This document shows positions 15,023-22,978 of a DNA stretch of 64,000 nt, in pieces (positions within the stretch are counted from its first letter, which is position 1; every line of letters begins with the position of its first letter). Under the pieces are notes generated by a model. The model searched no databases. It had not been told where the DNA came from and saw only the letters and a program-made list of their open reading frames with translations. Source of the stretch: Streptomyces sp. TG1A-60 (GTDB lineage: Bacteria > Actinomycetota > Actinomycetes > Streptomycetales > Streptomycetaceae); contig NZ_CP147520.1 in NCBI RefSeq assembly GCF_037201975.1, positions 3,720,001-3,784,000 on the forward strand, given 5' to 3'. The position numbers were made by a program, and so were the translations under genes.

Positions 15023-16002
15023 AGGAACACCGCCCCGACGAGGGCCGACACCAGGACCGCGAGGGCGAAGGTGGCGGGGGCGAAGCGGAGCGCGAAGGCG
15101 CGGCCGAAGGTGGCGGTCTGCATGGCGAAGAGTTTCAGGTCGATCATCGGGCCGACGACCAGGAAGGCCAGCCGGGAGGTCAGGGAGAACTGCGTCAGGG
15201 AGGCCGCGACGAAGGCGTCCGCCTCGGAGCAGATCGACAGCAGCACGGCCAGGACCGCGAGGGCGAGGATGGCGATGACGGGGTTGTCGGCGGCGGCGTT
15301 CAGCCAGCTCGCCGGGACGACCGCCTTGAGAGTGGCCGCCGCCATCGCGCCGACGACCAGGAACCCGCCCGCGTGCATCACGTCGTGCCGCACCGAGCCC
15401 CAGAACGCCGCGCCCTTGCTCTGGCCCTCGTAGGAGGGCCGCTCCGGCGGGCGCATCCACTCGCCCCGGCCCAGCCGCTGCCACAACCAGCCCATCGCGC
15501 ACGCCACCACCAGACTCGCCACGAACCTGGCGAGCACCATCTCCGGGTTTCCCGGGAAGGCCACGGCGGTCGCCGTCAGCACGATCGGGTTGATCGCCGG
15601 CGCGGACAGGAGGAAGGCGAGCGCCGCCGCGGGCGTCACGCCCCGGCGTACGAGGGCGCCCGCCACCGGCACGGAAGCGCACTCGCACCCCGGCAGCACC
15701 ACACCGGCCACGCCCGCCGCCGGTACCGCCAGCGCGGGCCGCTTCGGCAGGGCGCGGGCGAAGAACGACGCCGGCACGAACACCGCGATGGCCGCCGACA
15801 GCAGCACCCCGATGACCAGGAACGGCAGGGCCTGCACGACCACCGCCACGAACACCGTCATCCAGCTCTGCGTCACGGGCGCGGACAGCAGCCCGCGCAG
15901 CGGGCCCTGTGCCACCACCGCCAGGACGAGCAGCATGGTCAGGAGGAGGGGTGGGTCGAGGTGCCGACCGCGGTGGGGGGCTTCTGCCTTGGTTGTGGCC
16001 AC
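15019..16002 (-). CDS. UPF0718/DUF318 family permease (YcgR-like)
   Basis: 327 residues with eight or more membrane segments and the family hallmarks LPGCECASVPVAGALVRRGV and LLSAPAINPIVL. I chose GTG 16002 (VATTKAEAPHRG), with GGAGG about 11 nt upstream. A longer frame to 16125 has low-complexity PARPARPAR. Related proteins include arsenic and metal-linked permeases. Pairing with a TIGR03943 protein points to the zinc-responsive type. It diverges from the rpmF paralogue across a 185-bp region containing a Zur-like box. Confidence 0.88.
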   Translation of the reverse strand: MATTKAEAPHRGRHLDPPLLLTMLLVLAVVAQGPLRGLLSAPVTQSWMTVFVAVVVQALPFLVIGVLLSAAIAVFVPASFFARALPKRPALAVPAAGVAGVVLPGCECASVPVAGALVRRGVTPAAALAFLLSAPAINPIVLTATAVAFPGNPEMVLARFVASLVVACAMGWLWQRLGRGEWMRPPERPSYEGQSKGAAFWGSVRHDVMHAGGFLVVGAMAAATLKAVVPASWLNAAADNPVIAILALAVLAVLLSICSEADAFVAASLTQFSLTSRLAFLVVGPMIDLKLFAMQTATFGRAFALRFAPATFALAVLVSALVGAVFL

Positions 16003-16134
16003 GGGGGACGGTACCTCCGTAGGTAACGGCTGTGCTGTGCGGGCCGGGCGGGCCGGGCGGGCCGGTTCGGCCTCCCCTCTCATACGGCGTCCGGGGCGAG
16101 GTTGCTCACGGCCACCGGACCCCATTTCCAGTAA

Positions 16135-16150
16135 TGGGATCCATTTTCAT
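16135..16150. promoter_or_regulatory. Zur-like operator in a divergent promoter
   Basis: The sequence ATCCATTTTCAT (16139-16150) carries an exact CATTTTCAT right arm of the actinobacterial Zur box, with a degenerate left arm TGGGAT (16135-16140). An adjacent weaker palindromic element is CCATT...AATGG (16122-16137). It lies 38 bp before the L32 start and ~130 bp before the permease start, in position to repress both. Confidence 0.5.
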
Positions 16151-16187
16151 GTACAGTTCCGGTCCAGCATCTGTGGAGGAGGACCCC

Positions 16188-16358
16188 ATGGCCGTACCCA
16201 AGCGGAAGATGTCCCGCAGCAACACCCGGCACCGTCGCGCCCAGTGGAAGGCGAGCACGCCCCAGCTGGTGCCGTTCACGGTCGACGGCGTCACACACCT
16301 CGTACCGCAGCGACTGCTGAAGGCGTACGAGCGCGGGCTGATCCATCCCCAGGGCTGA
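16188..16358 (+). CDS. rpmF: Zinc-independent (cysteine-free) paralogue of ribosomal protein L32
   Basis: 56 residues. The N-terminus [17 protein letters not shown] is unmistakably L32. Standard L32 then has four cysteines that bind zinc; here the C-terminal half ([16 protein letters not shown]...) has none. Such C-minus paralogues are made when zinc is scarce, releasing zinc from ribosomes, and are normally repressed by Zur. GGAGGA at 16175-16180 precedes the ATG. The COG0523 gene follows after 10 bp, so the two form an operon. Confidence 0.93.
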   Translation: MAVPKRKMSRSNTRHRRAQWKASTPQLVPFTVDGVTHLVPQRLLKAYERGLIHPQG

Positions 16359-16368
16359 GACCACGGCC

Positions 16369-17550
16369 ATGGCGTACGAACAGCTGCCCGTCACCGTCCT
16401 CTCCGGGTTCCTCGGCGCGGGCAAGACCACCCTGCTCAACCATGTCCTCGCCAACCGCGAGGGGCTGCGCGTGGCGGTCATCGTCAACGACATGAGTGAG
16501 ATCAACATCGACGCCGCCCTCGTGCGCGGGGGCGAGGCGGCGCTGTCGCGTACGGAGGAGCGGCTGGTCGAGATGACCAACGGGTGCATCTGCTGCACCC
16601 TGCGCGACGACCTGCTGGAGGAGGTGGACCGGCTGGCACGGGAGGGGCGCTTCGACTATCTGCTGATCGAGAGCTCCGGCATCTCGGAGCCCATGCCCGT
16701 CGCCGCGACCTTCGCCTTCGCCCGCGACGACGGGGCCACCCTCGGCGACCTCGCCCGGCTCGACACCATGGTCACAATCGTCGACGCGGTGAACTTCCTG
16801 CCCGAGCTGGCCGCCGGTGACGAGCTCGCGGCGCGGGGGCTCGACCAGTACGAGGAGGACGAGCGCACCGTCAGCGACCTGCTGATGGACCAGGTCGAGT
16901 TCGCCGACGTGATCGTGCTGAACAAACTGGACCTCGTCGACGCGGCGACCGCCGAGCGACTCGCGGCTGCGCTGGCGCGACTCAACCCGGCCGCCCGGAT
17001 CGTGCCGGTCAGCCATGGCCGGGTGCGGGTCGCGGAGGTGCTCGGCACCGGGGCGTTCGACCTCGAACGGGCCCAGCAGGCGCCGGGGTGGGTGCGGGAG
17101 CTCAACGGGGACCATGTGCCGGAGACCGAGGAGTACGGCATCTCCTCGACCGTCTTCCGCTCCGAGCTGCCCTTCCATCCGGGGCGGTTGTGGACCTTCG
17201 TGACCGAGGCGCTCGACAGCGGCACCTTCGGGCAGGTTCTGCGTTCCAAGGGGTTCTTCGCCCTGGCCAGCCGGCCGCACGTGGCCGGCCTGTGGTCCCA
17301 GGCCGGGTCCGTGGCCCGCTTCGAACCGTCCGCCGCGCGGGACGACGAGGCCCCGTACGCGCAGGAGTTGGTCTTCATCGGAACGGGGTTGCGGGCGGAC
17401 GCGCTGCGCTCGGCGCTGGCGGGGTGCCTGATGGGTGCGGACGAGGTCCTGTCTCCGTCGGCCGCCGCCGACGATCCGTTCCCCGCGTGGGACACGTACG
17501 GGATCGACGACAGCTGCGAGCACGAGCACGAGCCTGCCGGGGTGGGGTGA
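16369..17550 (+). CDS. COG0523 (CobW/ZagA-like) GTP-binding metallochaperone
   Basis: 393 residues. P-loop GFLGAGKTT (about 13-21), the family metal motif GCICC (72-76), NKLDLVD for guanine binding, and a CobW C-terminal domain ([19 protein letters not shown]). The end is metal-binding ([11 protein letters not shown]). With the Cys-free L32 upstream and a Zur-like box, this is most likely a zinc chaperone used when zinc is limiting rather than a cobalamin gene. After the stop comes a simple tandem repeat. Confidence 0.93.
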   Translation: MAYEQLPVTVLSGFLGAGKTTLLNHVLANREGLRVAVIVNDMSEINIDAALVRGGEAALSRTEERLVEMTNGCICCTLRDDLLEEVDRLAREGRFDYLLIESSGISEPMPVAATFAFARDDGATLGDLARLDTMVTIVDAVNFLPELAAGDELAARGLDQYEEDERTVSDLLMDQVEFADVIVLNKLDLVDAATAERLAAALARLNPAARIVPVSHGRVRVAEVLGTGAFDLERAQQAPGWVRELNGDHVPETEEYGISSTVFRSELPFHPGRLWTFVTEALDSGTFGQVLRSKGFFALASRPHVAGLWSQAGSVARFEPSAARDDEAPYAQELVFIGTGLRADALRSALAGCLMGADEVLSPSAAADDPFPAWDTYGIDDSCEHEHEPAGVG

Positions 17551-17597
17551 CCTCGACTTCCCCGGCCTCTGCGCCTCCCCGGCCTGCCCTGCCTCTC

Positions 17598-17645
17598 CGC
17601 CCCGGCCTCCCCGGCCTCCCCGGCCTCCCCGGCCTCCCCGGCCTC
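17598..17645. repeat. 9-bp tandem repeat CCCGGCCTC
   Basis: About five consecutive copies of CCCGGCCTC just after the COG0523 gene. A similar 9-bp GC tandem lies at 13626-13660. No coding function is supported. Confidence 0.75.
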
Positions 17646-17661
17646 CAGGGCCGGCTCCCAC

Positions 17662-17675
17662 GTGATCCGGATCAC
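17662..17675. promoter_or_regulatory. Crp-like binding site before the His-rich membrane protein
   Basis: GTGATCCGGATCAC is a perfect palindrome fitting GTGA-N6-TCAC and differs by one base from the site at 13928-13941. It lies ~90 bp upstream of the ATG at 17764. Confidence 0.5.
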
Positions 17676-17763
17676 AGTCCACGGTGTGAGTGCGACGGCG
17701 GGTGGACATCCGTACTCAAGCGGGACGGCAGACGACCGGTGTCCGGGTGCGAGGAGGGGCGCC

Positions 17764-18477
17764 ATGACCGCAGGGTGGGGTTCGCGCACGATACGCGCCG
17801 CGATGTTCGCGGCAGTCTGTGTGATGCTCGCCGCCCTGGGACACGTGATGATGTCCGGCAGCCGGGTGCCCTGGTGGACGATGGCCGCCGGGGCCGCCGC
17901 GACCGGCGCCGTCGGCTGGTGCCTCGCCGGACGTGAGCGTGGGCTTCCCCTGATCACCTCCGTCGTGGTCGCCGCCCAGACCGCCCTCCACTCGGCCTTC
18001 GAACTGGCGGAGCCGACGGGCCCGAGCACCGCCGTGGACGCCATACGTCCGCCGGACCCCGCGCACTCCACGCACCCCGTGGATCCCGTGCACCCCATGG
18101 ACACGGGCTCCGCCCACATGGCTCACACGGGCCACACGGGTGCGGCCGGGCACACGGACCATGTGGACCACACCTGGTTCCTGCTGGACGGCTCGGCCCC
18201 GTTCTCCTCTTCGTTCGGCATGTTCGCCGCGCATCTGCTGGCCGCGCTGCTGTGCGGTCTGTGGCTGGCGTACGGCGAACGCGCGGTCTTCGGTCTGCTG
18301 CGGGCCGTGGCCGGCTGGCTGGCCGCACCGCTGCGGCTGTCCCTCGCGCTGCCCGTCGCGCCGTGGCCGCCGCGCCCCCGGGTGCGCCGGGGTCGTTCGA
18401 ACCGTTCGCCACGACGGCTCGTTCTCGTCCATGCGATCACCTCCCGGGGTCCGCCGGCCGGGACCGCTGTCATCTGA
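17764..18477 (+). CDS. His-rich integral membrane protein
   Basis: 237 residues, ATG 17764 after GAGGAGGGG. Three hydrophobic segments in residues 12-75, a central His-rich loop of about 40 residues with at least ten His (HPVDPVHPMDTGSAHMAHTG, then GHTDHVDHTW), then a long hydrophobic segment (MFAAHLLAALLCGLWLAY) and a basic Arg-rich tail. I recognise it only as a conserved Streptomyces membrane protein type often near copper-handling genes. The His loop suggests metal binding. A Crp-like site precedes it and an ECF sigma gene follows 248 bp on. Confidence 0.7.
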   Translation: MTAGWGSRTIRAAMFAAVCVMLAALGHVMMSGSRVPWWTMAAGAAATGAVGWCLAGRERGLPLITSVVVAAQTALHSAFELAEPTGPSTAVDAIRPPDPAHSTHPVDPVHPMDTGSAHMAHTGHTGAAGHTDHVDHTWFLLDGSAPFSSSFGMFAAHLLAALLCGLWLAYGERAVFGLLRAVAGWLAAPLRLSLALPVAPWPPRPRVRRGRSNRSPRRLVLVHAITSRGPPAGTAVI

Positions 18478-18725
18478 CGACAGCGGTGGCCCGAGGCGGC
18501 AGTGCGCCCCTATCCAGGCACGCACGCGCTTCGGGCTTCGGCCGTACGCCGCCCGTGCGCGGGCCGCACGGCCGGTTTCCCTTCCTCACCGGACCGCCGG
18601 ACCGACAGGCCGCCGAACGCGCTTCCACGTGCCCGCACCCGCACAGGGCGAGCCGTGCGCGCACTCGCGTGCCCGCGTGCCCGCGTCGGTGGTCCGGATC
18701 CCGGATGACCCGAGAAGGACACCAG

Positions 18726-19331
18726 GTGATCACCCTTACTCCCCTGCCCCCCTCGATCCCGGAGGCCAGGTCCGCGACCGACGAGTCCATTACCGCCTGG
18801 GCCCTCGCCGCCCGTGGCGGTGACCCCGAGGCCGTCGAGCGGTTCGTCGGTGCGCTGCACCGCGACGTCCAGCGGTTCGTCGCCCACCTCTGCGCGGACC
18901 CCCAGGCCGTGGACGACCTGGCCCAGGACACGTTCCTGCGGGCCCTCGGCAGCCTGCACCGGTTCGAGGGGCACTGCTCGGCCCGCACGTGGCTGCTGTC
19001 CATCGCCCGGCGGGCGGTGAGCGACAGCTTCCGGTACGCGGCGGCCCGGCCCCGGCTGTCCGACGTACCGGACTGGCGGCTGGCCGTCGAGCGCGCCCAG
19101 CCGCGGGGGCTGCCCGGGTTCGACGACGGCGTCGCGCTCGTCGATCTGCTGGAGGCGTTGCCTCAGGAGCGGAAGGAGGCGTTCGTGCTCACACAGGTGC
19201 TGGGCTTGTCGTACGAGGACATGGCGGAGCTGGCCGCGTGTCCCGTCGGGACGGTGCGGTCCCGGGTGGCTCGGGCTCGGGCCACGCTGGTGCGGTCGCT
19301 GGCGGCGGAGGAGGAGCCGGTGGCCGCCTGA
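18726..19331 (+). CDS. ECF-type RNA polymerase sigma factor
   Basis: 201 residues. Region 2 (DLAQDTFLRALGSLHRF...ARTWLLSIARRAVSD) and region 4 (LPQERKEAFVLTQVLGLSYEDMAELAACPVGTVRSRVARAR) are complete. The GTG at 18726 has AGAAGGA at 18713-18719. An in-frame ATG at 18705 would add seven residues, and longer frames are shadows. No anti-sigma gene follows; the His-rich membrane protein upstream could be a partner, but that is guesswork. It ends before a shared terminator at 19382-19416. Confidence 0.9.
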   Translation: MITLTPLPPSIPEARSATDESITAWALAARGGDPEAVERFVGALHRDVQRFVAHLCADPQAVDDLAQDTFLRALGSLHRFEGHCSARTWLLSIARRAVSDSFRYAAARPRLSDVPDWRLAVERAQPRGLPGFDDGVALVDLLEALPQERKEAFVLTQVLGLSYEDMAELAACPVGTVRSRVARARATLVRSLAAEEEPVAA

Positions 19332-19381
19332 ACCGAGGGTGAGTCGTTCGTCCGCGGGTGAGTGAGAGCTGGTCGCGTGGG

Positions 19382-19416
19382 TCCCCGCGCCCCTGGACCA
19401 GGAGGGGCGCGGGGGA
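19382..19416. terminator. Bidirectional hairpin between ECF sigma and S9 peptidase genes
   Basis: TCCCCGCGCCCCT (19382-19394) pairs with AGGGGCGCGGGG starting at 19403. The CCCCGCGCCCCT core is a very common Streptomyces intergenic hairpin; a related copy sits at 35480-35492. Confidence 0.7.
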
Positions 19417-19419
19417 ACG

Positions 19420-21251
19420 TCAGGCGTCGGCCCCCAGGTGGCGGGCCGCGAAGTCCAGTTCCAGGCGGAGCTGTCTGATGCGTTCGTCCACCACCAGGGA
19501 ACCGTGACCCGCGTCGTAGCGGTAGACCTCGTGGACGGCTCCCCGGCTGACCAGACGGGCGACGTAGTTGTCGACCTGGCGGATGGGGCAGCGGGGGTCG
19601 TTGACGCCGGCGGAGATGTAGACGGGGGACTTCACGGCGTCGACGTAGGTCAGGGGGAGGACGCCTCGAAACGCTCGGGCACCTCCTCCGGTGTACCGCC
19701 CAGCAGTGTGCGGTCCAGGGCTTTCAGGGCCTCCATCTCGTCGTGGTACGCGGTGACATAGTCCGCGACGGGAACGGCGGCGATGCCGAGGCTCCAGGCG
19801 TCCGGCTCGGTGCCGAGGCCGAGGAGGGTCAGGTACCCGCCCCAGGAGCCGCCCGTGAGGACGAGGCGGTCGGGGTCGGCGAAGCCGGAGGTCACCGCCC
19901 ACTCCCGGACCGCCGCGATGTCCTCCAACTCGATCAGGCCGACCCGGTGCTTGAGGGCGTCGGTCCAGGCGCGGCCGTAGCCGGTGGAGCCTCGGTAGTT
20001 GATGCGGATCACGGCGTACCCGTGGTCCAGCCAGGCGGCCGGGCCGGCGGCGAAGGCGTCGCTGTCGTGCCAGGTCGGGCCGCCGTGGATGTCGAAGACC
20101 GTGGGGCAGGGGCCGTCGGACGCGCCCGCCGGGCGCTGGACGAGGGCGTGGACACGGCCGCCGGGTCCGTCCACCCAGACGTCCTCCACCGGCACCGAGC
20201 CGGGCGACTTCAGGCCCGGCGGATCCAGCACGACCTCACCGGTCGTGGAGCGGACGACCGGCGGTTCGGCGGCCGACGACCACAGGTACTCGACGCTGTC
20301 GTCGGGACGGGCCGTGGCGCCGGAGACGGTGCCTCTCGGGGTGTCCAGGCGGTCCAGGGCGCGCGACGTCAGGTCGTAGCGGAACAGCTCGCTGCGGGCC
20401 TCGAAGCTGTGGGCGACGAGCAGGGCGGAGCCGTCCGGGTACCACTCGGCGGTCAGGTCGCCCTCCAGCCGGTCGGCGAGCCCGAGGTCCGTCTCCTCAC
20501 CGGAGGCCACGTCCCAGAGCAGCGGCTCCCAACGGCCGCCCCGCTGGTGGCCGATGAGCAGTCGGGTGTCACCGTCCACGGGGGCGAAGCCCAGCACTTC
20601 CAGGCCCAGCTCGATCGTGCCGCCCTTGGTGTCGTCGAGCTCGGCCACCGTCGTACCGTCGGGCCGGACCACACGCAGTGCCGAGTGCATCGCGTCGCCG
20701 TGCTCGGTGTGCTCGATCGCGATCAGCGAGCCGTCGCGCGAGAGGTCGCCGACCCCGGCCGACTCCCGGTGGCGGTAGATCTCGACGGGCGCCGCGCCCT
20801 GCCGGGACAGATGGATCGTGGAGCCGTCCTCGTCCGTGGAACGGCCGACGACCGCCGTACGGCCGTCGCGGCCGATGGCCAGGCCCGCCGGGTACGACGG
20901 GTCCAGGCCCGGCGCCGCCTCGTCGTCCGGGCCGCCGTGGAACGGCTGGCGGCGCCAGACGCCGAACTCGTCGCCGTCCTTGTCGTCGAACCACCAGATC
21001 CACTCGCCGTCCGGCGAGAGCACGCCGTCCGTCGTGCCGTTGGCCCGGTCCGTGACCTGGCGCTGCTCGCCGGTCGCGCGGTCCCAGGCGTAAAGCTCGT
21101 ACGTGCCCGTGGCGTTGGAGACGAACAGCGCGCGGTGCGGCGCGTCCTCCGCCCAGTCCGGCAGGGACACTTTGGGCGCCCGGAACCTCTTCTCCCAGTC
21201 GGGCATCGACCCGCTCTGCTGCTGCGGGATGGACCCGTTGCTCTCAGTCAT
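19420..21251 (-). CDS. S9 family (dipeptidyl aminopeptidase/acylaminoacyl-type) peptidase, split by a frameshift
   Basis: An N-terminal seven-bladed beta-propeller (residues ~15-380) is followed by an alpha/beta-hydrolase domain. Catalytic serine lies in GGSWGGYL, aspartate in SAGVNDPRCP and histidine in YDAGHGSL. The frame from ATG 21251 stops at 19650 after PERFEASSP, but the missing C-terminus continues in the next frame (LTYVDAVKSPVYISAG...) to 19420. One extra G in the run 19653-19657 would join them as a ~610-residue enzyme. All three catalytic residues are then present, so a sequencing error is more likely than decay. It diverges from the NTF2-like gene. Confidence 0.88.
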
Positions 21252-21371
21252 GGCCCCATATTGCCCCGCCGGCAGGCCACGGTGCCGCCGAGGCCCCCAG
21301 CCTGTGGACAACTTCGGCTCCCGGGGGTTGCGTCCGGACCGGTTGTCAGTGGCCGGGTGCAGACTCGCCCC

Positions 21372-21782
21372 ATGACCTCAACGACCGATCTGCGCAAGAC
21401 CGTCGAGAGTTTCTGGACCGCCGCCGAGGGCCGGGACTGGGCCGCGTTCGCCGGGACGCTGGCGGCGGACGTCGTGTACGAGCTGCCGCAGACGCGGGAG
21501 CGGATACGCGGCAGGGAGCGCTATGTGGAGTTCAACCGGGAGTATCCGGGCGACTGGCACGCCCGGATCGAGCGGATCGTCACCGAGCCGGGGCTGCCGG
21601 GCCGGCCGAGGGTGCCGGGACAGGCCGTCAGCCGGGTGCACGTCACGGTGGGGCTGGAGGAGATGTACGCGATCTCCTTCTTCACTGGGGACGAGGAGGG
21701 CCGGATCACCGGGATCACCGACTTCTGGCCCGAGCCGTACGAGCCACCTGCCGGCCGTGAGCACCTCGTCGAGCGGTACTGA
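21372..21782 (+). CDS. SnoaL/NTF2-like small protein
   Basis: 136 residues with the NTF2 fold pattern: helical start (LRKTVESFWTAAEGRDW), LAADVVYELPQTRERIRGRERYVEF, and a C-terminal strand ending ITGITDFWPEPYEPP. This subgroup (nuclear transport factor 2 family) includes polyketide cyclases and many proteins of unknown activity. It is a stand-alone gene in a 120-bp divergent arrangement with the S9 peptidase. Confidence 0.8.
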   Translation: MTSTTDLRKTVESFWTAAEGRDWAAFAGTLAADVVYELPQTRERIRGRERYVEFNREYPGDWHARIERIVTEPGLPGRPRVPGQAVSRVHVTVGLEEMYAISFFTGDEEGRITGITDFWPEPYEPPAGREHLVERY

Positions 21783-21866
21783 GCGACGGGCCGACGGGGG
21801 CCGTGGGGGCTGCGGGGGCCGCCCCCGCAGCCCGGCTCCCGGCTCGGGCACCGTACGGTGGAGGGC

Positions 21867-22706
21867 GTGTACCGGTTTCTGCTGACGCCCCGATGGTGGG
21901 GGATCAACGTCTTCGTGCTGCTCGCCATCCCGTTCTGCGTGTTCATGGGGTCGTGGCAGCTGAGCCGGTTCGAGGACCGGATGCAGGACCATCGCGCGGC
22001 GACCGAGCGGATCGACCCGGCGGACCGGGCCGCGGCACGGCCGCTGGACGAGCTGCTGCCGGTGGACAAGGAGACCTCGGGCGAGGCGGCCACCGCGACC
22101 GGACGGTACGGCGAGCAACTCATCGTGCCGAACCGCGAGTTGGACGGCAGGAACGGGTTCTACGTACTGACGCTGCTGCACACCGACGGGGGCAGGTCCC
22201 TGCCCGTCGTGCGGGGCTGGCTGCCCGGCACCGCGGACCCGGACCGGGCCCCGGCCGCGCCCACCGGGGAGGTCACCGTCACCGGTTGGCTGCAGGCCTC
22301 CGAGACCCCTGGGTCGAACGGCGTGCCGGCCCAGGGCGGGCTCCCGGCCGACCAGACCTCGGCGATCAGTGCGGCGGCGCTGGTGAACCTGGTGCCGGAC
22401 GACCTGTACGACGCCTGGGTCACCCTCGACAAGGGCGACTCGGGCATGAAGGCCGTCCCCGCGACCGCCCCGCAGGGCACCGGGCTCGACCTCAAGGCCT
22501 TCCAGAACCTCGGCTACACCGGCGAGTGGTTCGTCTTCGCCGGTTTCGTCGTCTTCATGTGGTTCCGTCTGCTCCGCCGCGAGGTCGAGTTCGTCCGCGA
22601 CACGGAACTGGGCCTGCTCCCGGACGGGGACACCCCGGACGGCCTCACCCCGGACGAAGGCCGCCCGGACGGAAGCCGCTCCCGGGAGGCCGAGCCTGCC
22701 CAGTAG
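21867..22706 (+). CDS. SURF1-family cytochrome oxidase assembly protein
   Basis: 279 residues from GTG 21867. Two membrane helices bracket an extracytoplasmic domain: WWGINVFVLLAIPFCVFMGSW near the start and WFVFAGFVVFMWFRLLRR near residue 225. The SURF1 signatures GSWQLSRFEDR, VPNRELDGRNGFYVLT, PVVRGWLPG and VTGWLQASE are all there. It helps mature aa3-type cytochrome c oxidase. The charged Pro/Asp-rich tail after TM2 is typical of Streptomyces. A GTG three codons earlier (21858) is possible. A terminator follows at 22747-22773. Confidence 0.92.
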   Translation: MYRFLLTPRWWGINVFVLLAIPFCVFMGSWQLSRFEDRMQDHRAATERIDPADRAAARPLDELLPVDKETSGEAATATGRYGEQLIVPNRELDGRNGFYVLTLLHTDGGRSLPVVRGWLPGTADPDRAPAAPTGEVTVTGWLQASETPGSNGVPAQGGLPADQTSAISAAALVNLVPDDLYDAWVTLDKGDSGMKAVPATAPQGTGLDLKAFQNLGYTGEWFVFAGFVVFMWFRLLRREVEFVRDTELGLLPDGDTPDGLTPDEGRPDGSRSREAEPAQ

Positions 22707-22746
22707 GACCCACGCTGCCCAGTAGGACCCACGGGTCCGTCCGGCA

Positions 22747-22773
22747 GTCCGTCCGGCGGGAATGCGGACGGAC
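22747..22773 (+). terminator. Hairpin after SURF1
   Basis: GTCCGTCCG (22747-22755) pairs with CGGACGGAC (22765-22773) around a 9-nt loop, 40 bp after the SURF1 stop. Confidence 0.6.
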
Positions 22774-22914
22774 GGACCGCGAGGGCCGAGCAGGCGGTCC
22801 GACGGCCGGGAAGCCGCGCGGACCGATGGGCGGCGTGGGAGCCCCGGTCCTTGACAGGCGACGCGAGAACCCTGGTCGTCGGCGGACCGGCGCGCCGCGA
22901 GGGGGTGATACGAA

Positions 22915-22944
22915 CCGGCGAGCCGGCGCGCGCCGGCTCGCCGG
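22915..22944. terminator. 30-bp perfect palindrome between convergent genes
   Basis: Positions 22915-22929 are the exact reverse complement of 22930-22944, built on CCGGCGAGCCGGCGC. It lies 35 bp beyond the 3' end of the minus-strand gene 22979-24418 and probably acts as its terminator, although an operator or cruciform role cannot be excluded. Confidence 0.6.
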
Positions 22945-22978
22945 AGCCGGTGGTCCTCCCCCGGCCGACGGCTCCCGC

